Assembly: GCA_033398695.1 (NCBI GenBank)
Contig: CM065819.1
Location: 3,831,501 to 3,895,500, forward strand
Length of the DNA stretch: 64,000 nucleotides
Reading direction: 5' to 3'
DNA from: Orobanche coerulescens
Taxonomy: Eukaryota > Streptophyta > Magnoliopsida > Lamiales > Orobanchaceae
The position numbers and the translations under genes were made by a program. Position 1 is the first letter of the stretch. The number at the start of each line of letters is the position of its first letter. This document shows positions 45,762 to 59,133 of this stretch, one piece after another. Below the pieces are notes generated by a model. That model was not told where the DNA came from. It was given only the letters and a program-made list of their open reading frames with translations, and did no database searches.

Positions 45762-46681
45762 CTACCGCCTTGTCATCTGCAGCTTGGTTACAATCTGCAG
45801 ATGAGTCTTTGTCGGCTCATTTGGAGTCTTCTTCCGACAAGCTGGATCAGATAGGTTTGGTGATCCTGTCTGATCTGCAGTTGGGTCTTCACGAGCTGCA
45901 GTTGGGTCATCAGGCTGATCTGCAGGTGAGTCCACCATTCCAGTGTCATGTATAATGACTTCTTCAAGGGTTGCTGACTTGAGCTTGTTCTCAATTAACT
46001 CAAGTTGTTTCCTGTACTCAACAGTAGATTCATCAAAAACAACATGGGGTGTTTCCTCCACAACTAAGGTTCTTTTGTTAAAGACTCTATATGCCTTGCT
46101 TCTTTGGGAATATCCCATAAATAGACCATCATCAGTTTTAGCATCAAAGGCATTTAGCTGTGTTTTGTGGATGAAACACTTGCAACCAAAAACATGAAAG
46201 TAAGCAACAGTAGGAGTTCTATTATTCCAAACCTCATAGGGAGTTTTGCCATGTCTCCCTACTATCATACTCTGCTGCAGGTGTGGCGGTGTGTTAACGG
46301 CTTGATCCGTAACCTCTTGGGTAGGTCCGCTTCTGCAATCATGGACTTTGCTGCTTCCTTCAGGGTTCTGTTCCTTCTTTCAGCAACACCATTCTGCTGG
46401 GGCGTCCTGGCTGCAGAGAGCTCATACTGGATCCCATTCTGATCGCTGAAATCATTTATCGCCTTGTTGAGAAACTCTCCTCCTCTATCTGATCTGATCT
46501 TGATTATGGAGAGGGATTTCTCATTCTGGATCCTTCTCAGCAGCTCAGGTAACTTGGTCAGGGTTTCACTTTTCTTGAATAGAAAAATGATCCAAGTGTA
46601 CCTTGAATAATCATCTACAATTACAAGTGCATGCTTTCTGCCGCTCAAAGTCCTTGGTTTGATAGGACCAAATAGATCCAT
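45762..46681 (-). pseudogene. copia integrase core and C-terminus (S1)
   Basis: The core has MDLFGP, the first Asp in VDDYSRYTW, SDRGGEF, and NGVAERRNRTL with the catalytic Glu (D,D-35-E). A frame change near 46268 leads to the C-terminal part (TPYEVWNNRTP, VFGCKCF, GYSQRSKAYRVF). The zinc-finger region upstream (46682-46885) is damaged. Integrase inserts the cDNA into the chromosome. Confidence 0.9.
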
Positions 46682-46885
46682 ATGTAGTAGATCTAAGATC
46701 CTTGTTGTGAGCGTTGTAGGCTGAACTGGCTTGAACGATGCCTTGGTCTGCTTTCCCTTCTGACATGCATCACAGAGTGCTTCCTTCTTGAATGCTTCAT
46801 TTGGAAGTCCTCGACTTCCGAGAGCTAATCTTGTTGATGGCTTTAAAGTTCAGTGACATAGTCTTTTGTGCCACACCATCCATTC

Positions 46886-47326
46886 TCATTTCTGATCTTT
46901 GGATAGAAAACAGGAGTTAGGTGTTCCTGTGTTCCAATCAATCATGTATACATCTCTTCTTCGGAAACCTTGTAGCTTTATTTCTCCAGATAAGATGTCT
47001 ATCACCATACACTTCAAGATGGTGAAGACTACTAGATTCTTCTCATCACAGAACTGGCTGATGCTCAGGAGGTTGTATTTGAGCCCTTTGACATGATGAA
47101 CTTTGGATATTACAATGTTTCCTCGGTGCAGCTCTCCAAAGCCTTTTGTCTGTCCTCTAGAGCTATCTCCAAAGGTTACATCGGGACCTCTTTCTTTGAT
47201 ATATTTGGTCAGCATCTTCTTGTTCCCGGTCATATGCCTCGAGCATCCAGAGTCTACAAACCATTCTTCACCTCCAAAATTTGAGCTTGAGGAGATGTGG
47301 TTGTAGTCCTTCCACCTTTTCTGCAA
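46886..47326 (-). pseudogene. copia protease and pre-integrase domain (S1)
   Basis: WFVDSGCSRHMTG is the copia aspartic protease active site. The pre-integrase region follows (KYNLLSISQFCD and further), ending VYMIDWNTG. A stop lies just upstream, between this part and the gag tail. Confidence 0.88.
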
Positions 47327-48661
47327 TTAAACAAGCAGAGATTTAGGTACCCAAATTTGTGTGGGTCCTTTGGGGTTAGTTGGTTTCCTGTAGAATTGAT
47401 TTCTCCTTGTATTATGGAAATTGTTATTATTATTATAACCCTTATAAGGTGCCTGTGGTCGAGGTCTAAATCTCCTGGTTGGATTGTATACTGGATATTC
47501 CTCAAAATTTTGATAGTGTGGGCCATTTCTAAATCTAGGCTGAGACCATTTATTAAACTTTTGTGGTCTCCACACTTGTTCATTTTGGTAATTAGGATAA
47601 CCTTGAGGTTTCCATCTACCCCTCCCATTATGAAATCTATTTTTGGGGAGTTGTTGGTAATAGTGGGCATGTTGTGCAGGCTTGCTTTTGCACAGGCCAT
47701 GCTTAGTCGCTGTCTAGGTGGGTCATGCAGTGTAACCCGATTGCGGCTAGACGTTTGACTTCCGTTGTTGCTTTTGAATATCGGTTTATACATGGCTCAA
47801 TGATCGAGACTATTGTTTCTCCCTTGATAAACTTGGTTTCAGAACTAGAGGGAGTGTGAGAATCATATCCAAGGCCTGATTTGGTATATAATGACCTTTT
47901 ATAAGTACACAATTCGCCTAGAGTTGAAGACGCCTTTAGGGAGGTTATTTCCTGCGCCTGAGTTTTATTTATACGTGCGACTTAGTAAACTCGGCTTTGG
48001 CATGAGCAAGTGCGGTGATTTTCTTTAAGTAAAATAAGTAGCCGGTCTATCTCAATTTTGTATTGGCACTTGCTCAGTTTTTAAAGTCACCGTAGTTGTC
48101 TCAACCTTATTTAAATCTAGTGAGTTTTTCAAATCATTTTTCACCGCTATTCTCATCTTGCAGCTGAGTCTTCTCTGCTGATACAGCTTGGTGTGCAGAT
48201 TTAAGTGTTTCAAAATATTTGAATAACTGATTTACCGATTCATGTAAATCCATATCTTGTGACATGGCTGAGCTATTATTTGAACCGGTAGGTTTAGAAG
48301 TTACCTCTTCATCAGCTAAGTTTGCCATCAGGCAATCATACTCCTCGTCTTCATCAGAAAAGAAACCGCCGCTTGATTCGACATGCTCCTGGTCTTCTCC
48401 GATGAGAGCTTTTCTTCTGTCTTCCTTTCTGCCCACCTCCTTCTTGGTTTCGTCCTTCTTGAGCTCGGGACAATCCATTTGGATGTGTCCTATTTTGTGA
48501 CAGTTGTAGTATTCAACTTTCCAGCTCCCAGCCTTCTGGTTCCTTCTTGGATTCTCCTTGTAGTTTTTCTTATACTTGGAGTAGTTCTTTCTGAAATTGC
48601 TGAACCTTTGCATTATGAAAGCCATTTCTTCCTCAAAATCTAGTGGATTTGGAGGTTTCAC
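47327..48661 (-). pseudogene. copia gag C-terminal half with knuckle and basic tail (S1)
   Basis: 48134-48661 has the nucleocapsid knuckle YNCHKIGHIQMDCPEL. The first Cys of the CX2CX4HX4C finger is Tyr, so zinc binding is probably lost. An acidic, probably coiled-coil region (about 48134-48400) follows, then an Arg/Asn/Tyr-rich tail (47327-47575, for example RRFRPRPQAPYKG) in another frame. Open frames on the opposite strand here are shadows. Confidence 0.75.
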
Positions 48662-48748
48662 ATCAGATAAGCTTTTGGCAGGGGACTTGGCTGCAAATGC
48701 GATTCCCTTCTCTGCAGCTCGATTGAGGATGAGCTTGGAAGCTCGAAC

Positions 48749-49381
48749 TCATAAGCCTTTAGATCGAGAACAGCTCCGAATCTTTATCTTATTAAGGTCT
48801 ATGGACTCTCTCATGGCTACAGCCTTCATGTTCCATTCGGGATTGAGCGATCTGAGGACCTTAAGTGCCATTTCCCTATTGCCATAGGTTTTGCCCAGGG
48901 AGTTGATCTCATTGATGATTTCAGTGAACCTTGTGTCCACTTGGTCTATTGATTCACCATTCTTCATTTTAAAGTTGTCAAACTTTTGGATAGCTATTGA
49001 CAACTTGTTTTCCTTGATCAGCTCCATTCCTTCACACATTAGAGCTAATGTGTCCCAAATTTCTTTGGCATTCTTACAATTTTTGATCTTGACCATCGTG
49101 GATTTGTCAAGAGTTTGGTATAACACATCTCTGGCCCTGTTGTCAAGATTGGCCAGCTTTCTCTCTTCGGGGGTCAGCTCCGTTCTCTTCTTAGGAATCT
49201 TTTCGGGCCTCCCAGCTGCGATCTCCTCGGCTGTGTTGTCCTTCTCAAAAATGAATGGACCGTCTTCAATGATGCACCACATGTCGTCATGGATTGAAGA
49301 TAAGTGTGCCTGCATTCTTATCTTCCAGAGATCATACTCGTCAACTGAAAAGACAGGTAGTCTAGAGTGCATGTGTTCCAT
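48749..49381 (-). pseudogene. copia gag N-terminal half (S1)
   Basis: Start at 49381, 70 bp after the primer site. Contains the copia gag (UBN2-type) pattern: YDLWKIRMQAHL, AKEIWDTLALMCEG and ESIDQVDTRFTEIINEI. Frame lost at about 48749, after residue 205. Confidence 0.87.
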
Positions 49382-49450
49382 TATAACGTGAGAGATAAGA
49401 CATATATGTAGTATAGATCTGGTTCGTGAGAAAAAAAATGAACCAACCTC

Positions 49451-49462
49451 TCCGATACCACT
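49451..49462 (-). other. primer binding site of S1
   Basis: On the minus strand AGTGGTATCGGA directly follows the LTR end; TGGTATCGGA resembles the initiator Met-tRNA complement. Confidence 0.8.
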
Positions 49463-50872
49463 TGTAAGTCACAAGTCGTCCAGGAACAAGTCTAGAGGGG
49501 GGGTGAATAGGCTTGTTGAAACTCTTGAACTCTTTTTCACGAAGAGTGAGTTTCTTCAGCTGATGGTCAAACAAATGAGTTGGAGTCGTTTGTTCTTGGA
49601 TATGTGCGGAAGTCAGCTGATGACGAATATAAATTAACTTAATGAAACACTTAACAATGTATGCAGCAGTTAAGGTATGATGCAGTAAAACAGTAAATGA
49701 CACAGGCAATTATAGTGGTCTCAGAGCTGGGGTAATCCTCTACTAATCCACTTTTCTCCAAACTACTTGGAGATGAATTCACTATAATTTTCAACCGGTG
49801 ATAAATATTACAGTGATTCACAACACACTACAACAGCTTCCAACGGTGGAAATCCGTGCCGTTGTACACACACTTGATCGCCTTGCACCTCTTGATCCTC
49901 GATCCTCGGATGCCTTCTGATCTCTTACTTCAACCAGTGAAGTACCCCGTACTCAAGATTATAGACAAGAGTGTTTGTCTTCTCCAACTTAAGAGCTTCC
50001 TTAAGAATGAACTTTTAGATCTGCTCTTTTCACGATGCTATTTGATTGCTTGAGATTGCTTTGTTTTCTTTGATCGCTAGAATGTATGTTCGCACCGGTA
50101 GTTGCTCAGTTTCAAATCTTCGGATATATATAGATCACGATCTCTGAGCTTCTTCCTTGTAGCCGTTGCAAATCTGAACAAATCCGTCCGTTGGAGGGAG
50201 ACTTCATTGTTTAATCTTTTCTGAACGTTGCAAGGCTGGATTCCCATTATTTTATTTTATCTTCCGACCATTGTGAGGACTTCTGCATGTGAGCGCCGAA
50301 TCTTTTGAATATAAAAGAATAAAAGTCTTCACGGTGGGTCAGGATGATTTAAATAAATCATATCTCTTGCGGGAATCACTCCAATTTGTCTCTTCACGTT
50401 GCATGTGAGCTTTCCGTAATATTTGACTTTTCAAAGCATGCTGACGTGGACTTGGAGTACTAGGCTGTAGTTGAGTAGGCTGATGTGAAGCTTACATCTC
50501 TGCAGGTAGGTCTTCTCGGCTGTTCACTGTTTGTGACTTGTCTGATCAGGTGACTTCCCTGAGGTACCTCGGCTGCAGTCTGGTCAAACTTCTCTGATAA
50601 AATTTAGTTGACCAGAGCTACTCTGACTGGAGTCGGCTGTACTTCTCTGATGGACTAGGCTGTACTTTAGTACTTAGCCGATTTTCAGCCTAACTAACTT
50701 TGGCCTATGGAAGATACTCATTTGGTTCTTCCTTACATTTTGCCAAGTTTTATACTTAACATATTTTGGCCTATGGAAGATACTCATTTGGTTCTTCCTT
50801 ACATTTTGCCAAGTCATAAACATTTGATTTTAAATTGATGGCATCATCAAAATCCAACAAGTATTCCTAACA
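49463..50872 (-). repeat. S1 5' LTR
   Basis: 1,410 bp; on the minus strand starts TGTTAGGAATAC (50872) and ends GACTTACA (49463). No genes. Confidence 0.92.
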
Positions 50873-51075
50873 AATAGTAGCCCGATAGCGCGCGTTGAGA
50901 TACATTCTTAGCGTGCGCTATCCCGAGTTTGCATGAGAAATTTTGCATGCTTCTATACTTATGTACAATGATATCAATGTACCAAATATCATACTCCAAT
51001 AATCAAAACCACCAATCCGAATAATACAGGGTTTGAATACAGATGAAATACACCGCAATAAATCCGGATATTACA

Positions 51076-51087
51076 TACTCTCCTACT
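51076..51087 (-). other. polypurine tract of G3
   Basis: On the minus strand AGTAGGAGAGTA abuts the 3' LTR start TGTAATATCC at 51075. Confidence 0.75.
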
Positions 51088-51110
51088 AAAAAGGAGTTTC
51101 GTCCCGAAAC

Positions 51111-52616
51111 TCAAGACGAAAATAACTCGGGATATCTAGACTTCATATCAGCTTCCGTTTCCCAGGTGGCTTCTTCCATTCCGTGACGTGACCATTGAAC
51201 TTTAACCAAAACGATTGGTTTGTTTCTCAGCTGCTTAACTCGACTCTCGAGTATCTTGACCGGTCTTTCTTCAAACGTCCCATCCTGCGCGACTTCGATC
51301 TCGCCGAAATCAATGATATGACTGGGATCCGGTATATACCTCCGTAACTGGGATACGTGGAACACGTTATGAACATGGCACAATGACGGCGGCAACGCCA
51401 ATCTGTATGCCCACTCCCCAACTCTCTCGAGGATCTCAAATGGTCCGATATATCTCGGACTCAGCTTTCCTTTCCTTCCAAAACGAAAGATTCCCCGAGT
51501 AGGAGAAACCTTCAAAAGTACGTGGTCTCCAGTATTGAACTCCAATGGGCGACGGCGTACGTCCGCGTAGGATTTCTGGCGACTCTGGGCGGTCAACAGC
51601 CTTTCACGAATCAAGGCTATCTTCTCTCGAGTCTGTACGATCAACTCTGGTTCTGTTCCGATCAAGTATGACGAATCGTCCCAGCATAGGGGCGATCTGC
51701 ATCTCCTTCCGTATAATGCCTCAAACGGTGCCATCTTAATGGAAGCATGCCAACTATTGTTGTAGGTAAATTCAATCAACGGTAGATGAACTTCCCAATC
51801 GTTTGACCAATCTAAGGCGCAGGCCCTTAGCATGTCTTCCACCGTTTGTATAGTTCTCTCAGATTGTCCGTCAGTCTGCGGGTGATAAGCTGTACTGAAG
51901 TTCAATTCGGTCCCCAAGGCCTTATGAACTGCTTTTCAAAAGTGAGACACAAAACGGCCGTCTCGATCAGAAACAATGGTCTTCGGCGTACCATGCAATC
52001 GAACTATCTCCGAAATAAATACTCGTGCCAACCTCTCTGGTCCCCACGTATCTTTAATGCCTAGAAAATGAGCTGATTTGGTTAAATGATCAACTATCAC
52101 CCAAATCATGTTCATTCCTGTCCTGGTTCTTGGCATATTAGTGATAAAGTCCATTGATATGTCCTCCCACTTCCATTCAGGAATCGGGAGTGGCTTCAAC
52201 ATTCCGGCAGGCCGTTGATGCTCGATCTTAACCTGCTGACATGTCAAGCATTTCGAAACATAGTCCGCTACATCTTTCTTCATGTTGCCCCACCAGAAAT
52301 TCTGCTTCAGGTCCTTATACATTTTACTGGTGCCTGGGTGGATAGAATAGGGTGAACTGTGAGCTTCCTTCATAATCGTCTGTTTCAGAACATCAACATC
52401 GGGAACGCAGAGTCGGTTCTGAAATCTCAAAACTCCATCATCATGAATTATGAATCCGGGGGCCTTTCCTTTGATCACTTCATCACGTAACCGAATCATC
52501 AAAGGGTCATCTGCCTGTCTAGATTTGATTCCTTCGGTTAATGATGAAGTTATCTCCATCACGCACAGTTGTCCTTGGACTCTTTGTAACCACACTTCAA
52601 TTCCTTCACGAATCAT
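51111..52616 (-). pseudogene. gypsy integrase and chromodomain (G3)
   Basis: 51936-52616 holds the integrase zinc finger ([16 protein letters not shown]) and the first core aspartates (MDFITNMP, SDRDGRFV). 51111-51917 continues from [14 protein letters not shown] through the C-terminal domain to a chromodomain ([14 protein letters not shown]). One break lies at about 51918-51935. Closely similar to residues 300-811 of the G2 protein. Confidence 0.9.
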
Positions 52617-53935
52617 CTATCGTTGAAGGCTAAGTTGGGAGGTCAGCGTCTCCAGCATCTGAATAGAAACAGGCTTGCGGCTAAGTGCATCGGCCACTAC
52701 ATTCGCTTTACCTGGATGATATAAAATCTCCAAGTCATAGTCCTTAATCAGTTCTAACCATCTTCTTTGCCGCATGTTCAATTCTTTCATCAATATGTAC
52801 TTGAGACTCTTATGATCCGTAAAGATCGACGGTGAGTCCGTCTGAGATAATGCCTCCGGATCTTCAAAGCAAAAACTACTGCCGCAAGCTCCAAATCATG
52901 TGTTGGGTAATTCAGTTCATTAGGTTTCAAATGGTGTCACGCATAAGCGATCACCTTATCATTCTGCATCAACATGCACCCAAGTCCTTGGTTCGAAGCA
53001 TCACTGTAAACTATAAATCCTCCAGTTCCCTGTGGAAGTGATAGAATCGGTGCCGTCGTCAATCTCTTCTTCAATTCATCAAAGCTAATCTGACATAACT
53101 CATTCCACTCAAACTTTTGAGTTTTCTGCAGGAGTCGAGTAAGTGGGCGGGAGATTTTAGAAAACCCTTCCACGAATCGACGATAATATCCAGCAAGTCC
53201 CAAGAAGCTTCGGACCTCTTTCACGTTCTTTGGAGGCTTCCAATCTATAATTGCTTCGATCTTCTGAGGATCTACTCGGACTCCTTTAGCTGACACCACA
53301 TGGCCTAGGAACATTACTTCTTTTAGCCAGAATTCACACTTAGAAAGTTTGGCGTACAATTGCTCGTTTCTCAAAAGTTCCAATGCAATCCGCAAATATT
53401 GCGCATGTTCTTCTGGGCTCTTAGAATACACCAGAATGTCATCAATGAACACGACCACAAATTTATCCAAAAATTCAATGAACACTCTGTTCATCAATTG
53501 CATAAATACGGCAGGTGCGTTAGTGAGACCAAACGGCATCACTACAAACTCATAATGTCCGTAGCGAGTTCTGAACGCTGATTTCCGAACATCAGATTCC
53601 TTAATCCTCAGCTGATGGTACCCTGATCTCAGATCGATTTTAAAAAATACTGTTGCCCCTTGCAACTGGTCAAACAGATCATCAATCCGTGGCAACGGAT
53701 ACTTGTTCTTAATCGTCATCTTGTTCAGCTCTCGATAGTCAATACACAAATAAGCGATCCATCCTTCTTTCGGACAAAAGAATCGGCGCTCCCGTGGTGA
53801 AACGCTTGGTGAATATAGCCTTTGTCCAAGAACTCCTCCGCTTGCTTCTTGATTCGAACATCTCGGTAGGTGCCATACGATACGGCGCCTTAGAAATTGG
53901 TGTGGCTCCGGTTCCACCAATGGTAAATTCCACAT
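52617..53935 (-). pseudogene. gypsy reverse transcriptase and RNase H (G3)
   Basis: 52937-53935 covers RT with [21 protein letters not shown] and the RNase H start [11 protein letters not shown]. RNase H is broken by a stop after KVIAYA at 52937, and its rest (52617-52936: [15 protein letters not shown] region) is frameshifted. Confidence 0.9.
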
Positions 53936-54482
53936 CCCTTCGTGGAGGTAGCCTGTAACTCGTCAGAAATACATCCGAAATTCGCTCACAACAGAATGGA
54001 TGAAAGTTCCACAATTTCGTCTTCTTTCTTCATTGCATAACACCGATTACCGATACACCTGTTTCAACAATCGACTTTCATCAATTTGATCAATTTTCCG
54101 AGTCGCCGGTTTCCATCCTCAAACAGAATTTCGAACCGTCGCCGATCAGCGAGATATTCCTCCTTCGGTAGTTTACAATTGCTCCATACCGATTAAGCCA
54201 ATCGTCTCCGAGTATCAGGTCATCTCCTTGCATTTCTATCACGATCAGATTTGAGAGCCACTCTCTATCTCCAAATGATACAGGGAAATTTCTAGTTTCT
54301 AAATTTCCGACAATCCTCTCTCCACTCGGTAAACCAACAACATAAGGTTCAGAAGTATGAAAACTGGAAATATTCAAACGATTTACACAAGACAAAGATA
54401 TAAAAGAATGCGTAGCTCCTGTATCGAATAAAACGCTAATCGCCGGGAAAGGATCTCGACAAGACTGATGCGACAGCAGCAT
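53936..54482 (-). pseudogene. gypsy protease (G3)
   Basis: [13 protein letters not shown] is the active site and [15 protein letters not shown] the conserved flap-side segment (54090-54482). Downstream, 53730-54120 contains many small base losses relative to G2, destroying the protease-RT linker frame. Confidence 0.87.
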
Positions 54483-55736
54483 CCTGATCGTCTGTCCTCC
54501 TCATCTCGTACAGACGTGGGGGAGCATATCCGGCACTCGATGTCCCCTTTCGGTCCCATTGTCCTTTGCCTCGTCCGCGGCCAAAATTCTGAGGCATCTG
54601 AACACTTTGCTGCGTCTGTTGGATACTGGCTTCCTTCTGGACTGGCTGTGGTGTACGGGATCTAAAAGACTTTGCAGCCTCTTCACAAAACACTTCCCGA
54701 TGTCCCTCTCGTCCACAATCAAAACAAGTCACGGCAGGAAGGGGGCAATTCCGTCGATAGTGCCCCGTCTGGGCGCAGTTAAAGCATTTCCTGGTAACAT
54801 CAGTAATAGTCGATGCCGCTCTGAAGTTCTTTCCGCTCCTAACTGGGTGCGGAGGTTTCTTGAAAGAGTGAAAGGATGACTGGGCCTTACGGCGCTCGCT
54901 GTTCTTGTGCTCTGTAAAAGTACTAGAGACTTTCTGTTTCTTGGATTCCGAAAATTTCTCCATGGCTGCTTCCTTGATCTCATATGCCAACGCCTTATCC
55001 TGGTATTGACGGAGTGTGGTACATTTAAATCCGGACATGTACCCCTGGATTTCTGGTTTCATCCTCATATCGAAATGGATCATCATTTCTGCATCTGTTC
55101 TGACCAGATGTCGAACAAATGCCGCTTGCCGTTAAACGCCTTAATCACTCGATACCGCACATCAAGGCCGAGCGAGAAAACTCCCGAACTTTGGCTTCCT
55201 CACACGACGAGGGAAATACCGAGCTTCCATCATCAATCTAAACTCTGTCAATCAAGATCATGGTCTACAGCCGATGGCTTCCCACCATTCGGATGCTTCC
55301 CTATCGTAAAATATTGAGCGATAGAGGCTCTCCTATTGCCGTCGGCGCTTAATTCCGGCAAAGATTTTCTCCAGTTCCTTCAACCAATGGTCCCAAGTGG
55401 GAGTCTCAGAAATACCGTCGAATTTGGGTGGTTGCATCTTCGCCACCTCTTGCAGCCACCGGTCACCTCGTTTCCCATGTCTGGGATCCCTTGCTGTCTC
55501 TCTCCCTGCTGTAGTCCCACCGCTACTTGCATTCGGTCCACGACTTGGGCGAACTGAGTCATCTGGTTCACCACTTGACGAAGGATCTCTGGTACAGCAG
55601 GATCTGGTTCGTTATTAATAGATTGTTGCGGCTCGCCTGAGCTATGACTGGCCTGGTTAGAAGGCGACGCTTCCCTTTCAGCATTTCTCCGTCCGCGTCC
55701 ATGACCGCGACCACGTCCACGTCCGCCTCTCAACAT
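54436..55736 (-). pseudogene. gypsy gag (G3)
   Basis: Start at 55736 (MLRGGRGRGRGHGRGRR). The N-terminal part runs to 55380; the capsid middle (55090-55380) is broken by several small indels. 54436-55086 has HFDMRMKPEIQGYMSGF and two CCHC fingers (CFNCAQTGHYRRNC, CFDCGREGHREVFC). Same gag type as E1 and G2. Confidence 0.88.
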
Positions 55737-55954
55737 ACTGTAAGCATAAATACTCAATATACAGGAAACAACATCGTTCTAATATTCGAGTACAAAGAGA
55801 CACAACATGTAAAGAACGAGATAGAGTTTAGGAACTTACAACCGCCGTTCGCATGAAGACGTAGGCAGTGCAGTGATGTCATTCACGGCCGGTTACCTCA
55901 AAAGACATAAATGACCCCTATTTTAACCCAACGGCCAAGATATCCATAATCTTA

Positions 55955-55966
55955 GCTCTGATACCA
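55955..55966 (-). other. primer binding site of G3
   Basis: Minus strand TGGTATCAGAGC, a perfect 12-base match to the initiator Met-tRNA complement. Confidence 0.9.
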
Positions 55967-56837
55967 TATTCTCTAACACCCTCGATATATTCAGGAATAT
56001 TACAGCGCTGTAAATCCTTTACATAAGGATTTACAAGGCTGAAGAATTGAACAGACATTAAAGGGTACTAACGAATGGAAATAACGGATTTAAGATACAA
56101 CAGTTCTTACCAAATACTGAAAGTACAATTGTTCAACAGGAACTCAATAACACATCACTAAATTCAAATCCATCACAAATGACTTCGTACTCGAGTACTT
56201 ATTGAAATAACGAATAAACACAGATAAATAAACCCGGCCAAAACATCACTCTGCACCCTCGTCGTCATGCAGCTCCAGTGGTTGTTTTCCCGCTCTCCTG
56301 GATCCTGAACATAACCAAAATGTTCACCCCCGAAGGGGTTAGTACAACGATGCTAGTACAAGTACCACAACATATTATACATATCTCACGAAGAATAATA
56401 ACGTAAACGACAAAATACCAACGAGTCTTCTCCTACGAGAAACTCATAAACGACATACACAACTGATAATCACAACATGATATCATAACATACACATGGT
56501 AATTCCGTCGATCCAATGCTTCATCGCCTAGAACCCACGATGATCCCGCCGACCAACCCGTGGTGGAAAACCCGTCCGATGATCCAACATGACGCTAGCA
56601 TAGATCCCCCGATGATCCCGTAGGACCAACACGAGGTGGACATACAATAACGACATACATGCACGACAATATGTATAACAACAATACATAAAACAATTAA
56701 GGTACTTGCCTCGATTTGAAGACAAGAACGGTACTTCCACGAAAACGAACACTCGAAGGTCGTCCTCCTCAATCAATCACGTAACAAGATCAAACCTTAA
56801 CAAAAGAAATGATATAGGATTTATGTCACGTCGTACG

Positions 56838-59133
56838 TGTAACACCCCGAGATATTCGGAATAATTACAGCGCCGTAAACCCTTTAGATAAGGATTTACA
56901 AGGCTGATTTTTTAAAAGAAGTGTAAAAACAATATAATCGAACAACTGAAGTTCAAATACAGATTTGATTCAAGCGATCAAATGAGTTAACTTATACAAC
57001 CATATCGAATTGACCTTATTAAAACAGACGTACTCGAGTACTAAACGAACCAAGAAGACAAATCACAATACAACAACATCAATCACATCACTGAGCCATT
57101 CCATCGTTCTGTCGGTACTGTGGTTGCCTCCCTGCTCCTCGGCTACCTGAACATCAAAACAATGTCCACCCCCGAAGGGGTTAGCAAAACAATGCTAGTA
57201 TAAGTATCATCATACAATAAATCATCAATGCATCATAAAACATGCAAAACGGACTTCCGCCACCGGAATCCAACGATGCGAATCCTCACGATTCCATCAA
57301 CACAATACAAGGTAATCCAAATGATCCAGCTTCTCAAAGATAGATCCCCATGATGATCCCGCGGACCAACGCATGGTGGAAAACCCGTCCAACGATCCAG
57401 CTTCTCAAGATAGATCCCCATGATGATCCCGTCGGACCAACGCATGGTGGACATTCGATCCAGCGCTCAAGATAGATCCTCATGACCCCCTCGGATCATT
57501 TATACCATAATCAATCAATTATGCATACACATATGCATTTCAATATGTTCATCAATACGAACAAACAACAACGAATATCACGAGAATTTTCAGAAATACA
57601 TCTCATATTCAACGATATGAATAAAACCACAAGCATGATAAATCGAACTCGACATATGATACTTGCCTCGAAAATGGCAAGGACGAAACACTTCGATGAT
57701 CTCGACACGCTCGAAGGCCGCCTCCTTCGATCAACGTAACAAGCTTGAACCTTAACAAAAGGAACGATATAAAAATCATCTCAAGTCGAACGATGGTCTA
57801 ACAATTCGCCCACGGCCAAAAGCTCAAAACAAACAATGCCTGGATCGCTTAGCGTGCGCTACGATTTCTACGTAGCGCGGCGCTAAGCCGACTATTAGCG
57901 GCGCTATCGTAAGACTAGCGTGCGCTAGCTACGAATCGATACCAACTGGCCGATACATAACGACGCTACGACGTATAGTGCGTTAATCGACTTCGTTAGC
58001 GCACGTTAACTCACATATGTTAGCGTGCGCTAACCTTGCATGGCAGAATACTGCTAACGGAAAAACTGGGTTGAAAGGTGGTAAATTCATGAATTCTATG
58101 TTGATACAACAAGTCATCCTCAAGCACGTCATGCTAATAAGTTTTGTGGAAGTTCCATGATCATGAGGTACAAATATACGGATAATCAACTCAACATCAT
58201 ATCTTTTCTAAGATCTTCAAGAAATATTCTAAGTTCCGATTTATTCCAAGTCCCAAAACATATGATTCCTTACGTAAAACGTACGAACTAGGTAACCTCC
58301 GATTACTGATCATAAATCGATATGAAAACGCTTAGGAGTCCATACTACTAAGATGGTTCAAAGGTTCATACGATAAATAGTGCCGATACGTCAAAGTATC
58401 CTTCTAACATGTGATGACCGATCATAAACGAAATAACTGGCTATCTAAACATGATCAGACGTCCTTAAGAACATTATTAGTATTGGTGAAGAATCACCTA
58501 CCTCAAGGTAGTAAAGAACATTGAGGAAATTTGAAGCAATCCAACACCGAAAGCTTGAACGCCAATCTCCAACGATGTACGATCTTCAATCACGAACTAG
58601 GGTGTTGATATGAAGTGTTTAGGAAGAAGGAAGTTATGTTCTAAGTGTAAGGATTCGGGTAATGGGAGAAGAGAGAACTGAAATCACGAATAGGATGCTG
58701 TCCTATTTATAATAAATGGCTATTAGCGCGCGCTAGACCCTGCTCGTAGCGTGCGCTAACGGCTCACTGACTAATCTGTACTCAGCACTTAGCGTGCGCT
58801 ACGCATATACCTGTAGCGTGCGCTAAGGCGTTGACTCAGCTTTTCCCCGAAAGCCGTCCAGGTACATCCCAACATGATCCGACAGGGGTCCCCCGGCCAG
58901 ATCTCACCTACCGCACGTCTCAATCAAATTGACCACGCATAGCGTGCGCTAATGACCCTCAGTAGCGTGCGCTGGTGCGCTACATGCGCAGATTTACAAT
59001 CTTTAAATCACAACCACGAAATTAAACGCTCGACACATCGGATTATGAAATACGGAAAATAGTACTCCGACAAAAGTACAATTATTATGATATCACAAGT
59101 TCCAATTACATAACAGAAATCTTGGGTATTACA
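56838..59133 (-). mobile_element. solo LTR of the G2 family
   Basis: 2,296 bp, starting TGTAATACCC on the minus strand at 59133 and ending GGTGTTACA at 56838. Flanked by GTACG on both sides (56833-56837 and 59134-59138). It matches the G2 5' LTR over its full length, not the mosaic 3' LTR. No internal sequence remains, the usual result of LTR-LTR recombination. Confidence 0.93.
58703..58985 (-). promoter_or_regulatory. solo-LTR promoter motifs
   Basis: TAGCGTGCGCTA-type motifs (about 58722-58980) upstream, on the minus strand, of ATTATAAATAGG (TATA at about 58703-58712). A further motif group at 57848-58035 includes variants that have lost one or two central bases. Confidence 0.55.

Larger units (their letters stand above)
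38875..50872 (-). mobile_element. Ty1/copia element S1, Sirevirus-like, inserted in the G3 3' LTR
   Basis: Target duplication AATAG at 38870-38874 and 50873-50877; the uninterrupted site is visible in the G3 5' LTR near 60450. Minus-strand order: 5' LTR 50872-49463, primer site, gag, protease, integrase, RT, RNase H, an extra ORF region (43488-40495), purine tract (about 40277-40291) and 3' LTR 40276-38875. The integrase-before-RT order defines copia. The long gag and extra 3' ORF suggest the Sirevirus branch. Several stops and frameshifts inactivate it. Confidence 0.92.
36700..51075 (-). repeat. G3 3' LTR, split by copia S1
   Basis: LTR parts: 36700-38874 and 50878-51075, the first including one copy of the 5-bp AATAG duplication. 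On the minus strand it starts TGTAATATCCGG at 51075. No genes are seen in the LTR parts; conserved short frames match those of the 5' LTR at 56.5 and 59.3 kb. Confidence 0.92.
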